Positions 1 to 10,139 of a stretch of DNA of 64,000 bases are shown here, piece after piece. The DNA is from Budorcas taxicolor (Eukaryota > Chordata > Mammalia > Artiodactyla > Bovidae). A program made the position numbers and the translations under genes. The stretch spans positions 50,402,001 to 50,466,000 of the forward strand of contig NC_068915.1 of assembly GCF_023091745.1 (NCBI RefSeq), written 5' to 3'. How positions within the stretch are numbered: the stretch's first letter is position 1; each line of letters starts with the position of its first letter. The notes under the pieces are model-generated. The model made no database searches. It was not told the DNA's origin and saw only the letters and a list, made by a program, of their open reading frames with translations.

Positions 1-52
1 TATAAATATAATTTAAAATAAGGTTTGAATTATATTTGACTACTAGGAAATT

Positions 53-599
53 GCAGCCATGCAATTAAAAGATGCTTACTCCTTGGAAGGAAAGTTATGA
101 CCAACCTAGATAGCTTATTAAAAAGCAGAGACATTACTTTGCCAACAAAGGTCCAGTCAAGGCTATGGTTTTTCCTGTGGTCGTGTATGGATGTGAGAGT
201 TGGACTGTGAAGAAAGCTGAGCACCGAAGAATTGATGCTTAACTGTGGTGTTGGAGAAGACTCCTGAGAGTCCCTTGGACTGCAAGGAGATCCAACCAGT
301 CCATTCTAAAGGAGATCAGTCCTGAGGTGTTCTTTGGAGGGAATGATGCTAAAGCTGAAACTCCAGTACTTTGGCCACCTCATGCGAAGAGTTGAATCAT
401 TGGAAAAGACCCTGAGGCTGGGAGGGATTGGGGGCAGGAGGAGAAGGGGACAACCAGGGATGAGATGGCTAGATGGCATCACCGACTCGATGGACGTGAG
501 TCTGAGTGAACTCCGGGAGTTGGTGATGGACAGGGAGGCCTGGCGTGCTGCGATTCATGGGGTCGCAAAGAGTCGGATACGATTGAGCGACTGAACTGA
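53..599 (+). mobile_element. BovB LINE 3' fragment
   Basis: This is the 3' end of a BovB (RTE-type) non-LTR retrotransposon, 5'-truncated as usual for target-primed reverse transcription. It reads into the C-terminal part of ORF2, with the familiar YGCESW-type and FGHLMRR segments. The longest open piece is 86 codons at 334-594, ending KSRIRLSD then stop. It ends in the BovB tail of repeated CTGAA units. An 11-bp target duplication ACTAGGAAATT flanks it at 42-52 and 600-610. The frame is broken upstream, for example by a stop near 240, so it is not functional. Confidence 0.93.
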
Positions 600-675
600 A
601 CTAGGAAATTTACTGATAAAATCTTCATTTTATTCAAAGTGTTACTGACAATAGAAACCACTAAACATAATGGCA

Positions 676-1208
676 GAACGTTAAAAGACACTCCTTGGAA
701 GAAAAGCTATGACAAAACTAGACAACGTATTAAAAAGCAGAGACATCACTTTGTGGACAAAGGTCTGTCTAGTCAAAGCTATAGTTTTTCCAGTAGTCAT
801 GTATACAGATGTGGGAGTTGGACCATAAGAGAAGGCTGAGTGCTGAAGAACTGATGCTTTCAAATTGTGGTGCTGGAGAAGATTCTTAAGAGTCTTTTGG
901 ATAGCAGTCAATCATAAAGGAAATCAACCCTGAATATTCATTGGAAAGATTGATGCTGAAGCTGAAGCTCCAGTACTTTGGCTACCTGATGTGAAGAGGT
1001 GACTGATTGAAAAAGACCTTGATGCTGGGAAAGATAGAGGGCAGGAGGAGAAGAGGGTGGAAGAAGATGAGATGATTGGATTGCATCACTGACTCAATGG
1101 ACATGCATTTGAGCATACTCTAGGAGATAGTGAAGGACAGAGAAGCCTAGCATGACTCAGTTCACAGGGTTGCAAATAGTCAGGCATGACTTAGCAACTT
1201 CTCAACAA
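676..1208 (+). mobile_element. Older BovB LINE 3' fragment
   Basis: This second copy of the BovB ORF2 3' end is on the same strand and much more diverged than the copy at 53-599. The segments for the GGAAGAAAAGCTATGAC start, the cysteine/tryptophan region and the GGGCAGGAGGAGAAG stretch can all be followed in order. It ends near 1208 at an eroded GACTTAGCAAC tail. Many substitutions and stops show an earlier insertion. No convincing target duplication was seen. Confidence 0.88.
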
Positions 1209-1244
1209 AATATATTTGAGTGTGTTTCTGAAGCAGGACCAACC

Positions 1245-1393
1245 TCTGGGTCAGAAAGATCCCTTGGATAAGGAAATGACAACCTACTCCTACATTCTTC
1301 CCTGGTGAATCCTCATGGACAGAAGAGACATTCATAGTGTCATAAAGAGTCGGACATGACTGAAGCAACTTAGAGTTAGCATGCATGCATGTG
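1245..1393 (+). mobile_element. Bov-tA SINE, 5'-truncated, diverged
   Basis: This matches the middle and 3' part of a Bov-tA SINE: a GGGTCAGAAAGATCCC-like segment, then the BovB-derived tail AAGAGTCGGACATGAC, then a short GCAT repeat tail at about 1379-1391. The tRNA-derived head is missing. It is diverged and probably old. Confidence 0.75.
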
Positions 1394-1453
1394 CTTCTGA
1401 AATACATTTTCATAAGATACACTGAATCTCTATACACCCCCTTGTCAAATTGG

Positions 1454-1645
1454 GCTTCCTTTGTGGTTCAACTAGTAAAGAATCCACGTACAGTGCAGGA
1501 GACCTGGATTCGATCCCTGCGTTGGGAAGATCCCCTGGAGAAGGGAAAATCTACCCATTCCAGTATTCTGGCCTGGAGAATTTCATGGGCTGTATAGTCC
1601 ATGGGGTGGCAAAGAGTTGGATACAACTGAGCGACTTTCACTCCG
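1454..1645 (+). mobile_element. Bov-tA SINE, near full length
   Basis: This is a tRNA-headed SINE with a BovB-derived tail. It begins with a GGCTTCC head, carries a B-box-like GATTCGATCCC, and ends with GAGCGACTTTCACT. A 13-bp target duplication CTTGTCAAATTGG lies at 1441-1453 and 1646-1658. Short open frames read on both strands are SINE sequence, not genes. Confidence 0.93.
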
Positions 1646-1752
1646 CTTGTCAAATTGGAGTCAGGTTGGACTGTCAATAATAACTTAAGCCTCCTTTCTC
1701 AGTTAGCACCGCCATTGTCTTATCTACCCAGCCATCAAGATATGCTACAAAC

Positions 1753-1920
1753 CCAGAGGGATGGGGTGGGGAGGGAGTTGGGGGGATGGTGGTTGAGGAT
1801 GTGGGGACACATGTACACCTGTGGTTGATTCATGTCGATGTATGGCAAAAACCACCACGATATTGTAAAGTAATTAACCTCCAATTAAAATAAAGAAATT
1901 AATTTAACAACAACAACAAA
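1753..1920 (+). mobile_element. Ruminant L1 3' end, severely 5'-truncated
   Basis: This holds only the G-rich last part of the 3' untranslated region of a bovid L1: a GGGAGGGAG run, ACACATGTACACC, the TATGGCAAAA segment and the TTGTAAAGTAATTA segment. An AACAACAACAAC-type tail follows. A 16-bp target duplication, AAGATATGCT(A/G)CAAAC, lies at 1737-1752 and 1921-1936 with one mismatch. It has no coding content. Confidence 0.92.
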
Positions 1921-1936
1921 AAGATATGCTGCAAAC

Positions 1937-2659
1937 ACTCTCTAGGTTTTTCTGGAAGGACCAGGCAGTAGTAGAATGGTTTACTCTTAGCCTCTCCCAT
2001 GACTCATTAGAACATGTCCTGAAATAAGTTCAGTTCCATATCAGGCAAGCAGCAAAGCATTCCCAAGACATTTATCAAGTGAAAAGAAAGGAGGCTGTCA
2101 TATTCAAGCAGACCTAGTGATATGAGCAAAAATGTATCACTTTATTATTTTTCCTTTCTTCTTTAGAAAACATTATATATTGATTTATTTTAGATTGTTT
2201 GGGGTCTGAGGTGTTTCAGGTTTGCAAAGGTTGTGAATTAAAGGTCTTAAATTGTACAGTGTTAATGGGAATGAAATTCACACCCAATGCAGGAGATAGT
2301 AGTTGGAAACAATAAATCTTGTCAGGCTCAAGGTACTTTTATTGCTGTACAAAAGTGAAGGTCATAAGATAATACTATTCAAGGAAGTATGTAAGACATT
2401 TAAAGAGATTCATCATTTATCATATGACATACAGATACCCTTTTAAAAGATTTCAGTATTTTATCTTCAATTTGATTTGGTATTTAAATATTTTAAGTGA
2501 ACCCTTGAGAAAACCATATTTTTTTTTTACATTATCTAATTGCATAGTTTAACAAGTGAATGGGTGGTCAAGACTTCTGATAAGTTTCTATAACTATTTG
2601 GTGGTGTTCAGGTGGCTTCAACAATTATGTTTATAAGGAGGCTTAAGGACATCCACATT
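1937..2659. other. Unassigned AT-rich sequence
   Basis: I recognise no gene, RNA or repeat family here. The stretch is AT-rich with short poly-T runs, for example near 2519-2529. Confidence 0.5.
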
Positions 2660-2872
2660 GACAGAGGATCTATTATATAACAGACACTGTGCAAGGTGTG
2701 TTTAGGCTGATTAGGTCATTTAATTCTTACAGTGCTGAAGGATATTGTTTTTGTGTTGGTTTTCTCAGGTAAAGAAACTGAGGCTCAAGCTTGAACAACT
2801 TGCCCAAGATTGTACAGTTAATAAGGGATAGAGCTAGACTGAAACCTGAGGCTCTGTGACTTCACAGATTCA
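2660..2872 (+). mobile_element. MIR SINE, ancient
   Basis: This resembles a mammal-wide interspersed repeat in sense orientation. It contains a weak ACAGACACTGTGCAAGG segment, ATTAGGTCATTTAATTC, and a good match to the MIR core at AAAGAAACTGAGGCTCAAG followed by AACTTGCCCAAGATTGTACAG. Divergence is high, as expected for this family. Confidence 0.8.
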
Positions 2873-3162
2873 ACTTTCTAAGAGGTTGATATAATAACAC
2901 CAGGCTCGCTTAACATCTCATAATATTTGTGCATTTCTGTAATACTAACGGGGGCAAAAACTCAAATGTGCTTTACCTTAGAAAGTTGTAAAACTTTATT
3001 GTTCAAAATTGTATGTGCATCTCTGTTTTCAAATAAATAAACTGCATGTAAAAATTCATTTTCTAAAATTTTAAAGCTACTGCTTTCTTCATCTCTTGGT
3101 GGTAGTTGTAAGTGATGCACAGTTCTGGTTCTCGTAATTGTTTATACCTAGAGAAGTTTACA

Positions 3163-3368
3163 TGAAAGAAAGTGAAGTCTCTCAGTCGTATCTGACTCTT
3201 TGTGAACCTGTGGATTATAGCTTGCCAGGCTCCTCCATCCATGGGATTTTCCAGGCAAGAATACTGGAGTGGGCTGCCATTTCCTTCTCCTGGGCACCTT
3301 CCCAACCCAGAGATCAAACCTAAGTCTCCCACATTGCAGGCAGGCTCCTTACTGCCTGAGACACGAGG
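3163..3368 (-). mobile_element. Bov-tA SINE, near full length
   Basis: This Bov-tA is in reverse orientation. The BovB-derived tail is on the left (CTCAGTCGTATCTGACTC) and the tRNA-like head on the right, ending at 3368. A 10-bp target duplication GAAGTTTACA lies at 3153-3162 and 3369-3378. Open frames of 60-127 codons across it are repeat reads on either strand. Confidence 0.92.
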
Positions 3369-3599
3369 GAAGTTTACAAACAAGTTGCTTGTTGGGCCCT
3401 GAAAACTCTCTCTACCTCCATATACTTCTTCCTCACTGCTGCTCACAATAAAAAGATAGGCCTCTAGGCCTGAACCCTCAAAATATCTTTGTCCTCCTAA
3501 GTTATTTTCTCAGCAAGTGAAGTCTTCAGTAGCTTCCTATAGGATAAAGAAGACTGATGAGCAGAGGAAAAGAGTCTTACCAAGTGAATTAATTAATCT

Positions 3600-3895
3600 G
3601 TACTTTTTAATTTATTTCCCAAGTATGCTCTGCTCTAGCCACACTAAACTATTTGCTCCTTGCTCTGTGGAATATTTGCTTCATCAGCTCCATGCTTTTT
3701 GTACATTCTTTTTCTTCTGTCTAAAATGTCCTTTGATCCTTCTCCATTACTCAGCAACAGACATATATTCCAAGACTTAGTGTCTTAGCTCAGTGTCACT
3801 TCCTATGCAGTGTTTTCCCTAACTCCCAAGTAAATGAGTTATTCTCCTGCTTTTTGTCTTTATTCAACATAGAGTGAATAAAGAACATGCTGTGT
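3600..3895 (+). mobile_element. L2 LINE 3' region, ancient
   Basis: The sequence follows the sense 3' region of L2: a CCACACTAAACTATTTGC segment, CATGCTTTTTGTACATTC, a TCTAAAATGTCCTTTGATCC segment, then TCAGTGTCACTTCC and TTTTCCCTAACTCCC. The order matches although divergence is high. An 87-codon frame at 3517-3780 overlaps it and is not taken as a gene. Confidence 0.7.
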
Positions 3896-3927
3896 TCTAA
3901 TTAATTTTTACATGTCTATTCCAACAA

Positions 3928-4600
3928 GATCATGGCACCTGGTCCCATCATTTCATGGCAAATAGATGGGAAAACAGTGGAAACAGTGTCTGACTTTATT
4001 TTTCTGGGCTCCAAAATCACTGCAGATGGTGATTGCAGCCATGAAATTAAAAGATGCTTGCTCCTTGGAAGGAAAGTTATGGAAGGAAAGTTAGACAGCA
4101 TATTGAAAAGCAGAGACATTACTTTCTCAACAAAAATCCATCTAGTTAAGGGTATGGTTTTTCCAGTAGTCATGTATGGATGTGAGAGTTGGACTATAAA
4201 CAAAGCTGAGTGCCAAAGAATTGATGCTTTTGAAGTGTGGTGTTGGAGAAGACTCTTGAGAGTTCCTTGGACTGCAAGGAGATCCAACCAGCCCATCCTA
4301 AAGGCGATCAGTCCTGGGTGTTTACTAGAAGGACTGATGTTAAAGCTGAAACTCCAATACTTTGGCCACCTGATGCAAAGAGCTGACTCATTGGAAAAGA
4401 CCCTGATGCTGGGAAAGATTGAGGGCAGTAGGAGAAGGGGACGACAGAGGATGAGAGAGTTGGATGGCATCACCAACTCAATGAACATGGGTTTAGGTGG
4501 ACTCCGGGAATTGGTGATGGACAGGGAGGCCTGGCGTGCTGTGGTTCATGGGGTCACAAAGAGTCAGACACAACTGAGCGACTGAACTGAACTGAACTGA
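3928..4600 (+). mobile_element. BovB LINE 3' fragment inserted at the 5' edge of another BovB
   Basis: This BovB is 5'-truncated at the segment before the GATCATGGCACC motif and runs to a clean tail of CTGAA repeats. A 10-bp duplication ATTCCAACAA flanks it at 3918-3927 and 4601-4610. The right-hand copy is itself internal BovB sequence, so this element landed at or very near the 5' junction of the BovB at 4601-7125. Confidence 0.92.
3932..4585 (+). pseudogene. BovB ORF2 C-terminal fragment, open for 217 codons
   Basis: This is the longest clean BovB frame on the plus strand. It starts MAPGPIISWQIDGK and runs without a stop to the natural ORF2 end, TQLSD then TGA. It covers the region after the reverse-transcriptase catalytic core, including VMYGCESWT, a WCWRRLLRVPWTARR segment and YFGHLMQR. 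The endonuclease and the catalytic YADD motif are absent, so it cannot be a working polymerase. A 14-nt direct duplication (TGGAAGGAAAGTTA) at about 4066-4094 replaces the usual segment there and keeps the frame. Confidence 0.85.
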
Positions 4601-5301
4601 ATTCCAACAACACAAGAGAAGACTCTACACATGGACATCACCATATGGTCAACACTGAAATCAAATCGATTATATTCTTTGCAGCCAAGATGGAGAAGCT
4701 GTATACAGTCAGTAAAACCAAAACTGGGAGCTGACTGTGGCTCAGATCATGGACTCCTTATTGCCAAATTCAGACTTGAATTCTAGGGAATTGTAGGAAA
4801 AACCACTAGATCATTCAGGTATGACCTAATTCAAATCCCTTATGATTATACAGTGGAAGTGACAAATAGATTCAAGGGATCAGATCTGATAGAGTGCCTG
4901 AAGAACTATGGACAGAGGTTCATGACATTGTACAGGAGGCAGGGATCAAGACCATCCCCAAGAAAAAGAAATGCAAAAAAATAAGATGGTTGTCTGAGGA
5001 GGCCTTACAAATACCTATGAAAAGAAGGGAAGCAAAAGGCAAAGGAGAAAAGGAAAGGTAAATCCATTTGAATGCAGAGTTCTAAAGAATAGCAAGGAGA
5101 GATAAGAAAGCCTTCTTCAGTTATCAATGCAAAGAAATAGAGGAAAACAATAGGATGGGAAAGACTAGAGATCTCTTCAAGAAAATCAGAGATACCAAAG
5201 GAAATTTTCATGCAAAGACTAGCACAAGAGAGGACAGAAATTGTATGGACCTAACAGAAGCAGAAGATATTAAGAAGAGGTGGCAAGAATACACAGAAGA
5301 A

Positions 5302-5490
5302 CTCCGACTCTTTGCGACCCCATGGACTGTAGCCTACCAGGTTCCTCCGTCCATGGGATTTTCCAGGCAAGTATACTGGAGTGGGTTGCCATTTCTTCTC
5401 CAGGAGATCTTCCCAACCCAGGGATTGAACCTGGGTCTCCCACACTATAGGCAAAAGCTTTACCGTCTGAGCCACCAGGGAAGTCCTAGG
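5302..5490 (-). mobile_element. Bov-tA SINE inside BovB, flanked by an unusually long duplication
   Basis: This reverse-oriented Bov-tA runs from CTCCGACTCTTTGCG to the head at GGGAAGTCC. Its 3' tail is shorter than normal. BovB sequence of roughly 36-50 bp is present on both sides: 5262-5298 and 5517-5552 are near identical with a 1-base indel, and similarity extends further out on both sides. A CTTTCACTTTCACTT tract lies between the SINE head and the right-hand copy. Confidence 0.88.
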
Positions 5491-5533
5491 TCTTTCACTT
5501 TCACTTCAATAGAAGGAGAAGATATTAAGAAGA

Positions 5534-6497
5534 GTGGCAAGAATACACAGAACTATACAAAAAGATCTTCATGACCCAGATAATCACAATGGTGTGATCA
5601 CTCACCTAGAGCCAGACATCCTGGAATGTGAAGTCAAGTGGGCCTTAGGAAGCACCACTACGAACAAAGCTGCTGGAGGTGATGGAAATCCAGTTGAGCT
5701 ATTTCATATCCTGAAAGACGATGCTGTGAAAGTGCTGCTCTCAATATGCCAGCAAATTTGGAAAACTCAGCAGTGGCCACAGGACTGGAAAAGGGTCGGT
5801 TTTCATTCCAATCCCAAAGAAAGGCAATGTCAAAGAATGTCAAACTACCGCACAATTGCACTCATCTCACACGCTAGCAAAGTAATGCTCAAAATTCTCC
5901 AAGTCAGGCTTCAACAGTATGTCAACCATGCACTTCCAGATGTTGAAGCTGGATTTGGAAAAGACAGAGGAACCAGAGGTCAAATTGCCAACATCCGCTG
6001 GATTGTCGAAAAAGGAAGAGTTCCAGAAAAACATCTACTCTGCTTTATTGACCATGCCAAAGCTTTTGACTGTGTGGATCACAATAAACTGTGGAAAATT
6101 CTTCAAGAGATGGGAATACCAGACCACCTGACCTGCCTCCTGAGAAATCTGTATGCAGGTCAAGAAGCCACAGTTAGAACTTGACGTAGAACAACAGACT
6201 GGTTCCAAATAGGAAAAAGAAATACGTCAAGACTGTATATGGTCACTCTGCTTATTTAACTTACATGCAGAGTATATCATGAGAAATGCTGGGCTGGATG
6301 AAGTACAAGCTGGAATCAAGATTTCCGGGAGAATTATCTATAACCTCAGATATGCAGATGACACCACTCTTATGGCAGAAAGTGAAGAGGAACTAAAGAG
6401 CCCCTTGATGAAAGTGAAAGAGGACAGTGAAAAAATTGGCTTAAAATTCAGCATTCAAAAAACTAAGATCATGGCATACAGTCCCATCACTTCATGA
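5534..6497 (+). pseudogene. Broken BovB reverse-transcriptase domain
   Basis: Open frames at 5534-6184 (216 codons) and 6279-6497 (72 codons) encode successive parts of the BovB RT. The first has GGDGNPVELF, NYRTIALISHASKV, and the motif-A region FIDHAKAFD, where a histidine stands in place of the usual tyrosine. The second holds the catalytic YADD at 6351-6362. A stop at 6182-6184 and a frame change separate the two. The active-site codons survive but the protein is dead. No promoter or intact start was found. Confidence 0.9.
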
Positions 6498-7257
6498 CAA
6501 ATAGATGTGGAAACAGTGACAGACTTTTTTTTGAGGTGCTCCACAATCACTGCAGAGGGTGACTGCAGCCATGAAATTGAAAGATGCTTGCTCTTTGGAG
6601 GAAAAGCTATGACCAACCTAGATAGCACATTAAAAAGCAGAGACATTACATTTCCAACAAAGGCCCATCTAGTCAAAGCTATGGCTTTTCCTGTAGTCAT
6701 GTATATCTGTGAGAGCTGAACTATAAACAAAGCTGAACGCCAATGAATTGATGCTTTTGAACTATTGTGTTGGAGAAGACTCTTGAGAGTCCCTTGGCCA
6801 GCAAGGAGATCCATTTAGTCCATCCTAAAGGAAATCAGTCCTGAGTGTTCATTGGAAGGACTTATGCTGAAGCTGAAACTCCAATATTTTGGCCACCTAA
6901 TGTGAAGAACTGACTCATTGGAACAGACCGTGATGCTGGGAAAGATTGAAGGCAGTAGGAGAAGGGGACAACAGAGGATGAGATGGTTTTATGGCAACAC
7001 TGACTCAATGGATATGAGTTTGAGTAAGCTCCAGGATTTGGTGATGGACAGGGAGGCCTGGTATGCTGCAGTCCATGAGGTTGCAAAGTACTGAACATGA
7101 CTGTATTCCTGAACTGAAGTGATTCCCACAATGATAGAACTTGCTCAGGAAATAGGATTATAACTGATTAATCACTGAATTCATGGTGTCCTATACATAG
7201 TAGACTCTGAATAAAAGCTTAGAGAACAGTTTCAGTGGTCAAATTAATGAATGTAAG

Positions 7258-7470
7258 CAACCAAATTTTATTTAGTACATATTTAGTATGTTGTATGCCA
7301 GGGAGTGCTCCAGGCATTGGGATATGGCAAAGAATAGCATTGACAAAAATCACTGCTGTCTCTGCTATCATATCTGCTGGAGGGATCAAATGGTAATTAA
7401 TGATATAAATATGTAAAGTATTATGATTAGATGGTGGCAAGTGCTGCGAAAATTATGCTGAGACAAGAGG
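7258..7470 (+). mobile_element. L2 LINE 3' end, ancient
   Basis: This resembles the L2 3' end in sense orientation: a TATGCCAGGGAGTGCTCC segment, GGCATTGGGATATGGCAAAG, and the downstream GGTGGCAAGTGCTGCGAAAA. It is diverged but the blocks are in the expected order. Confidence 0.65.
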
Positions 7471-7881
7471 TGTCAAGGATGCCATCCTTCTTCTTGGACA
7501 GATACAGCAATCACTGTTTATTTTCTATCCTGATTCCTTTTTGTTTTTATACTTTTTAATGGTAAAACAGAGGATGTTGGGTTTCCTAGAACTGGTTGAT
7601 CAGCTTTTAGGAAATTCTGAAAGTAAAGGTTCTTTGATAGACAAAAGAAACCCTATCAAACAGCCAAGTTTATGTTGAGCTGTGTTGTATAAAAAAAGAA
7701 AAAACTCCTATTTTCTAGGAAGAGTGAAAAAATGGAGATTGAATACTAAATTATTGGATGCCACAGGTCTATCTTTATACAAAAATAAAATGAATTGTAG
7801 AAATATTTCTTTATCTTAACTATAATTTCATTGAAAGACAAATAAATACATTATAATATATACTGTGTATATTTATATATA
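7471..7881. other. Unassigned sequence
   Basis: No gene, RNA or known repeat is recognised. The right end grades into AT-rich TATATA sequence next to a SINE. Confidence 0.5.
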
Positions 7882-8090
7882 TGTGGCTTCCCTGGTGGCT
7901 CAGACAGTAAAGCATCTACCTGCAATGTGAGAGACGTGGGCTTGATCCCTGGGTTAGGAAGATCCCCTGGAGGAGGTCATGGCAACCCACTCCAGTCTTC
8001 CTGCATAGAGAATCCCCATGGACAGAATAGCCTGATAGGCTACAGTCCATGGGGTCGCAAAGAGTCGGACACAACTGAGTGACTAAGCAC
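7882..8090 (+). mobile_element. Bov-tA SINE, full length
   Basis: The head is TGGCTTCCCTGGTGGCTCAG. A B-box-like GGGCTTGATCCC and the full BovB-derived tail follow, ending GAGTGACTAAGCAC. It sits in AT-rich sequence, so no target duplication can be called with confidence. Confidence 0.92.
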
Positions 8091-8109
8091 TTACTATAAA
8101 TATAAGTAA

Positions 8110-8131
8110 ATATATATATATATATATATAA
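8110..8131. repeat. (TA)n microsatellite
   Basis: About eleven TA units lie just 3' of a Bov-tA SINE. It is a probable length-variable site that grew in an AT-rich flank. Confidence 0.9.
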
Positions 8132-9644
8132 TAGAATCAAAGGCTTTTTCTGCCATATTATGACCTAATTTAATCAAAATATTTTAAAATAAATTAAGAA
8201 ATAAATGCTACTTTACATCAGAAAATACCATCATTTAATTTTCACACACTAATCTGCATTCTAAGTACAGAGCTATCCTACATATTATTTTTTTTAGTTA
8301 AAAACAAATGTGGCTCAAAAAGCTAGGGTTATATTTCTGTCTTTATTTCTTTTCATTTGATTTCAACATTTCAGCCACCTTCATCCCCAGTAATGAAACT
8401 TAGTCCTATCTTTTCATCAGACTCTTCCTTTAAAATATTGGCATTACCTCTGTAGATTGGAAATAGAGTGTTCATGTACACATGCATACAATTTTTATTA
8501 CTGAAAAGAAAAATCAGATTTTAGTTTCCAGAAGTATGAGGGTTAAGCTTCAAGTTCCATTTTTTTTTTCTCAAGGACAGTATTCCCAATGTTTCTGCAT
8601 GTTTGTAGGTATTCCCTTGCCAAAATTCCTCCCATGATATCTGTTTCCTAACTGTTACTGAAGATATTAAAAGGGAAGAAGAGAGAAATGGGAGAAGAGG
8701 GTCTTCTTTTGCTCCAGACACTCCTCAGTGTTGGCTTCCTGCCAGCTCTCCTCCTCCCTCCTTTCTCCTCACAGCCTCCTTGGAGTTATGAGCTTGCTTT
8801 TTTCCCCAAATTCTTATTTTTGTGTCCCAATTCTTCTCTCCCTTTCCAGGGCTCTGAGAAGTGTTGGCTACCATTAAGCTATATCACAGAGTATCTGTTG
8901 GTTTCTTCTCCTGATCAATGATTGTCTCTTCTTGTTGATGGCTGATAGTTCTGTGATAGTATTTGGCAATTGGACTGAAATGTTCTATTTCTAAAGTGAA
9001 TTATTATTTTTTTTTAGTTATAGAAAAAATAATCATGTATTTTTTTCTGTTTGGATTTTCTTGTTTACATTTTGCTTCTACTTCTGCTGCCTGTTATCAC
9101 TTCTTTGATAGTTCTGTCACATGACAGAATAAAAATGTTCAAATTGAATAAACCAGAAAACTTTTAGTATAACATTATCAGAAAAAAAATGGGCCACTTT
9201 TTCGGGTACAGTTATGCTTGTTATATGATTTTATATTAAATGTTTCATGTATTAATTTTTCTCAATGTAAATTGTCTTTATTCTAAATTTGATTGAATTT
9301 ATTAAATACTTCACTTTACCATAATATTCCTCAAAGTACAAATGACACTGATGAGCCCTCCTGAAAGTACAAGTGAGAAGCACAACAGTAAGGCATCCCT
9401 TCGTTTTGACTCTTTCCCCCTCCTTCTGAAGCATCTCAACTGTGTGTCTTAGAGAGAGGTGTCCAAAAATGAATCACAGAAGAGTTCCTCTTCCTCTTCA
9501 TCCTCTATGTAGTTCTGTTTGCACCCTATATTAAGACAGACCCACTTGCTTCAACTCCACTTCTACTTCTAAAATCAAGTGTCTGTGAATTCCCCTTAAT
9601 CCTGAGGTTGATCATTTGGTTGAGTTAGCCTTCCTAAGGGAAAC
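8132..9644. other. Unassigned, repeat-poor sequence
   Basis: No recognisable repeat or gene. There are short poly-T and poly-A runs (8555-8569, 9002-9016, 9180-9189) and a pyrimidine-rich stretch near 8740-8800. Open frames of 60-77 codons on both strands show no recognisable motif. Confidence 0.5.
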
Positions 9645-9848
9645 GGTTAGTTAGTCAGTCATGTCCATCTCTTTACGGCCCCATAGCTGTAAAGAGCCCG
9701 CCAGGCTCCTCTGTCCTTGGAATTCTCCAGGCCAGGATACTGGATTGGGTAGCCATTTCTTCTCCAGAGTATCTTCCTGATCCAGGGATCAAACCCTGGT
9801 CTCCTGCATTGCAGGCAGATTCTTTAGCATCTGAGTCACCAGGAAAGC
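9645..9848 (-). mobile_element. Bov-tA SINE, near full length
   Basis: This reverse-oriented Bov-tA has its tail at left (AGTCAGTCATGTCCATCTC) and its head at right (TGAGTCACCAGGAAAGCCC). It is moderately diverged. A diffuse similarity between TCCTAAGGGAAAC on the left and TCCTAAAGTAAC on the right may be a decayed target duplication. Confidence 0.9.
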
Positions 9849-10139
9849 CCTCCTAAAGTAACCGCTGGCTTTTTAATTGGCATCTCTTACTTATGTCAAA
9901 CTATATTCTCACCAGACACTAAGTAACAATATTCAAATCTTTCAGGACTTTTAGACAGGACAGGATGAGGCTGGATGCTTGGCAGCATCTAGGGAAATGG
10001 TTTTAAAATTTTTGCCTACAAGTTTCACCAGAGGAGCTTTTAGGAAGTACAGTTCTGCTTCTCTTCACCTCAGGCATGGGCAAGATACCTACATTTTTTA
10101 AAAGCACCCTGGGTTGTTCTTGTGGAAAATACTCTAGAG

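Larger units (their letters stand above)
4601..7125 (+). mobile_element. BovB LINE, 5'-truncated, about 2.3 kb without its SINE
   Basis: This second-longest BovB copy starts within the endonuclease end (CCAACAACACAAGAGAAG) and continues through the linker, the reverse transcriptase and the 3' end. A Bov-tA is inserted at about 5302-5490. The 3' tail is eroded, ending near CTGAACTGAAG at 7125. The left edge carries the nested BovB at 3928-4600. It contains several stops and frameshifts. Confidence 0.92.

Noticed and set aside
3063..3446. 127-codon minus-strand frame
   Set aside because: Most of it is the reverse-oriented Bov-tA at 3163-3368 read in frame. The ends are unique sequence without a motif.
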